From: an uncultured Treponema sp.
Lineage (GTDB): Bacteria > Spirochaetota > Spirochaetia > Treponematales > Treponemataceae
Assembly (NCBI GenBank): GCA_905236465.1
Contig: CAJOQA010000100.1
Span: forward strand, 1 to 6,461
DNA length: 6,461 nt
Direction: 5' to 3'
Shown here: in pieces, positions 5,439-6,461 of the stretch
How the letters are laid out: the number at the start of each line of letters is the position of its first letter
Position numbering within the stretch: the first letter of the stretch is position 1
Notes under the pieces: model-generated
What the model was told of the DNA's origin: nothing
Databases searched by the model: none
The model's input: the letters and a program-made list of their open reading frames with translations, nothing else
Position numbers and translations under genes: made by a program

Positions 5439-6161
5439 TCACATAACTGAATCTATTTGGTCTTTCCATGCTCCTTTTTCTGAAAGGATTTGGAAGGGCT
5501 TAAAGTGTGCCTTGTAGTTCATCTTGTTGCAGTCTTCTATATAATAGCCTAAATAATAGTAATCTAGACCTTTGCTACGGCAGAGGTCTATTTCGTATAG
5601 GACGCTGTAGCTTCCTAAGCTTCGCTTCATGCAGGGGGAAGACAGGTCGTAGTAAAAGTAGACTGAAGAAATGCCATCATTTACTATGTCTATGACACTG
5701 ACTGCTATCAGTTTTCCATCTAGGTAGTAGTCTAAATTTCTTGTTCCCTTGTAATTGACAAGCCCTGTTTCGCTGTCTATACCATTCCAATAGATGAGTT
5801 CTTCTAGGCTATTTTCTTTTGTCATTGTTTTGTCATGTTTTTTTGAATAGTCAGCGTAAAGCCTTATTTTTTCATCGCTCAGCATTTCTTTTTTGTCCTG
5901 GCACAAACGGACTTCAATATCCTGATTGATTTTCCAGATTTTTCTTTGGCTCTTGCTAAGGGTAAATGTGCTGGTTGGAATGCGGATGGACTTGCACTTT
6001 AAGCAATGGGGACAGAGGTTCTTGTACAAGATGATGCCAGCCCTCCTATAGCCTTGAGATGTGAAGTAGGAAAAATAATCCACAGCTTCTTCTGGCAGGT
6101 AGATGTAGTCGGTTAGGGTTTTTAGGCCTTCAAAGTAGCCACAACTTTCGCTTAATTGCAT
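5439..6161 (-). CDS. bpt: Aminoacyl-tRNA-protein transferase, Ate/Bpt family (N-degron pathway)
   Basis: This family transfers an amino acid (Leu in bacterial Bpt, Arg in Ate) from tRNA to N-terminal Asp/Glu or Arg/Lys of proteins, marking them for ClpS-ClpAP. The 240 residues match the bacterial length. The N-terminal domain has Cys7 in CGYF, LPEEA (22-26), GYRRAG (37-42) and a CPHCLKC cluster (Cys50, 53, 56) followed by IRIP, aligning with the family's C-x2-C-x2-C-x3-R-IP block. The GNAT-fold C-terminal domain shows SLGSYSVLYEIDL (181-193) and YYYLGYYI-x6-MNYKAHFKPFQ (201-224), the family's best-conserved segment. The donor amino acid cannot be told from sequence alone; bpt is the usual bacterial name. 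No Shine-Dalgarno precedes the ATG, and the promoter (6168-6196) suggests a leaderless mRNA. It converges on the EF-G gene. Confidence 0.9.
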   Translation of the reverse strand: MQLSESCGYFEGLKTLTDYIYLPEEAVDYFSYFTSQGYRRAGIILYKNLCPHCLKCKSIRIPTSTFTLSKSQRKIWKINQDIEVRLCQDKKEMLSDEKIRLYADYSKKHDKTMTKENSLEELIYWNGIDSETGLVNYKGTRNLDYYLDGKLIAVSVIDIVNDGISSVYFYYDLSSPCMKRSLGSYSVLYEIDLCRSKGLDYYYLGYYIEDCNKMNYKAHFKPFQILSEKGAWKDQIDSVM

Positions 6162-6167
6162 GAAGAT

Positions 6168-6196
6168 AGTATACTGATTTTTTTTGGGGTGGCAAA
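6168..6196 (-). promoter_or_regulatory. Promoter of the transferase gene, consistent with leaderless mRNA
   Basis: On the minus strand TATACT (6168-6173, 5 of 6) lies 17 bases after TTTGCC (6191-6196, 3 of 6). Six bases separate the -10 box from the ATG (6161-6159), so transcription would begin at or next to the A of the start codon. The bases just before the ATG contain no purine-rich ribosome site. The -35 box lies inside the GC-rich block that follows, so insertion of that block could have set or changed the promoter. Confidence 0.5.
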
Positions 6197-6289
6197 GGGG
6201 GGTGTTGTGTGTGGAGTAGTAACGGGCCCCCGAAACACACGGCCGTAGCTAGCGTGCGGTCGTGGCGTAGCGTTCGGAAGCGTTATTTT
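6185..6289. repeat. GC-rich block, probable interspersed repeat
   Basis: About 100 bases with roughly 65% G+C (by count over 6186-6282) stand between AT-rich flanks. The block holds a G run (6197-6202), GGGCCC (6224-6229), the palindrome ACGGCCGT (6239-6246), GTGTGT/ACACAC arms (6207-6212 and 6235-6240), and recurring GTAGC/AGCG words. No open frame fits the family of any neighbour, and base composition is unlike every gene here. GC-rich interspersed repeats of this general look are my recollection for some Treponema genomes; membership in a family needs a genome search. It may instead be a structured RNA or an inserted fragment. Confidence 0.5.
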
Positions 6290-6461
6290 TTATCTTACGC
6301 TTAGTTCTGGTTCTGGATCTAGTTGTATTTCTTTTCCACCGCGTACAATACCGTCGATTGGTGCTATGGCGGGTATTTGGAATAGGATTAATTTTGGTTC
6401 AATCACTTTTTTTGTGTGATTGAATAAAATAGGGATAAATGCCTGTATAATTGATTTTGCA
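6290..6461 (-). CDS. Unrecognised protein, C-terminal 56 codons only
   Basis: A minus-strand frame is open from the right edge to a TAA at 6292-6290. Its 56 residues look protein-like: a hydrophobic start (IIQAFIPILF at 4-13), then a Pro/Ile-rich part with APIDGIVRGGKEI (33-45), ending LDPEPELSVR. I do not recognise the family. Codon use differs from the neighbours: all five Leu codons end in A (three CTA), two of three Gln are CAA, and four of six Pro are CCA. An 8-bp perfect inverted repeat (TCAATCAC 6399-6406, GTGATTGA 6416-6423) lies inside it. The start is outside the window. It lies upstream of the transferase in the same direction, separated by the GC-rich block. A 56-codon open run could be chance, but the composition argues for a real gene end. 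Confidence 0.5.
   Translation of the reverse strand, partial: AKSIIQAFIPILFNHTKKVIEPKLILFQIPAIAPIDGIVRGGKEIQLDPEPELSVR

Noticed and set aside
6399..6423. 8-bp hairpin with an A7 loop as a frameshift or terminator signal
   Set aside because: The A run is in the loop, not upstream of a stem, and the frame continues normally to a stop; treated as coding sequence of the partial gene.
1..6461. CRISPR array, insertion sequence, prophage or defence genes
   Set aside because: No regularly spaced repeats, transposase, integrase or defence-type motifs were seen on either strand; almost all of the window is housekeeping genes and tRNAs.

Overview
The window looks like a chromosomal segment of a spirochaete, most likely a Treponema. 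Three things support this: a tRNA cluster leading into tig-clpP-clpX, an EF-G paralogue of the spirochaetal EF-G2 type, and moderately AT-rich DNA. The genus is an inference from gene content and remembered family sequences; no search was run.

The left part (1-2275, all minus strand) encodes protein quality control. Trigger factor (tig) comes first in transcription. A nested-hairpin terminator follows it, then clpP and the first 41 codons of clpX, which share an ATGA start/stop overlap. Trigger factor folds nascent chains at the ribosome exit tunnel, and ClpXP degrades unfolded or tagged proteins.

The middle part (2346-3208, minus strand) holds six tRNA genes, in transcription order His(GUG), Arg(UCG), Lys(CUU), Leu(UAG), Gly(GCC), Gly(GCC). 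None encodes its CCA end. Two sigma70-type promoters with perfect TTGACA boxes and 17-bp spacers drive His-Arg-Lys-Leu and the Gly pair. The Gly genes lie in an exactly duplicated 80-bp unit and end at a strong intrinsic terminator just before tig. They have an unusual D-loop/T-loop pair, G18 and U55 both replaced, which none of the four neighbouring tRNAs shows.

The right part starts at a divergent promoter region (3209-3362). On the plus strand is an EF-G paralogue (3363-5399) with an intact GTPase domain but a divergent domain IV, as expected of the ribosome-recycling EF-G2. It converges on a minus-strand Ate/Bpt-type aminoacyl-tRNA-protein transferase (5439-6161), separated by a 10-bp inverted repeat. 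The transferase promoter places the start of transcription on or next to the ATG, so its mRNA may be leaderless. This enzyme makes N-degrons that are normally destroyed by a ClpP-based protease, a functional link to the left part.

Upstream of it lies a roughly 100-bp GC-rich block (6185-6289) that looks like an interspersed repeat. Beyond it is the 56-codon 3' end of an unrecognised minus-strand gene with A-ending codon use unlike its neighbours. I found no defence system, CRISPR array, insertion sequence or prophage gene. The most unusual items are the tRNA-Gly variants, the EF-G2 domain IV, the possibly leaderless transferase gene and the GC-rich block.
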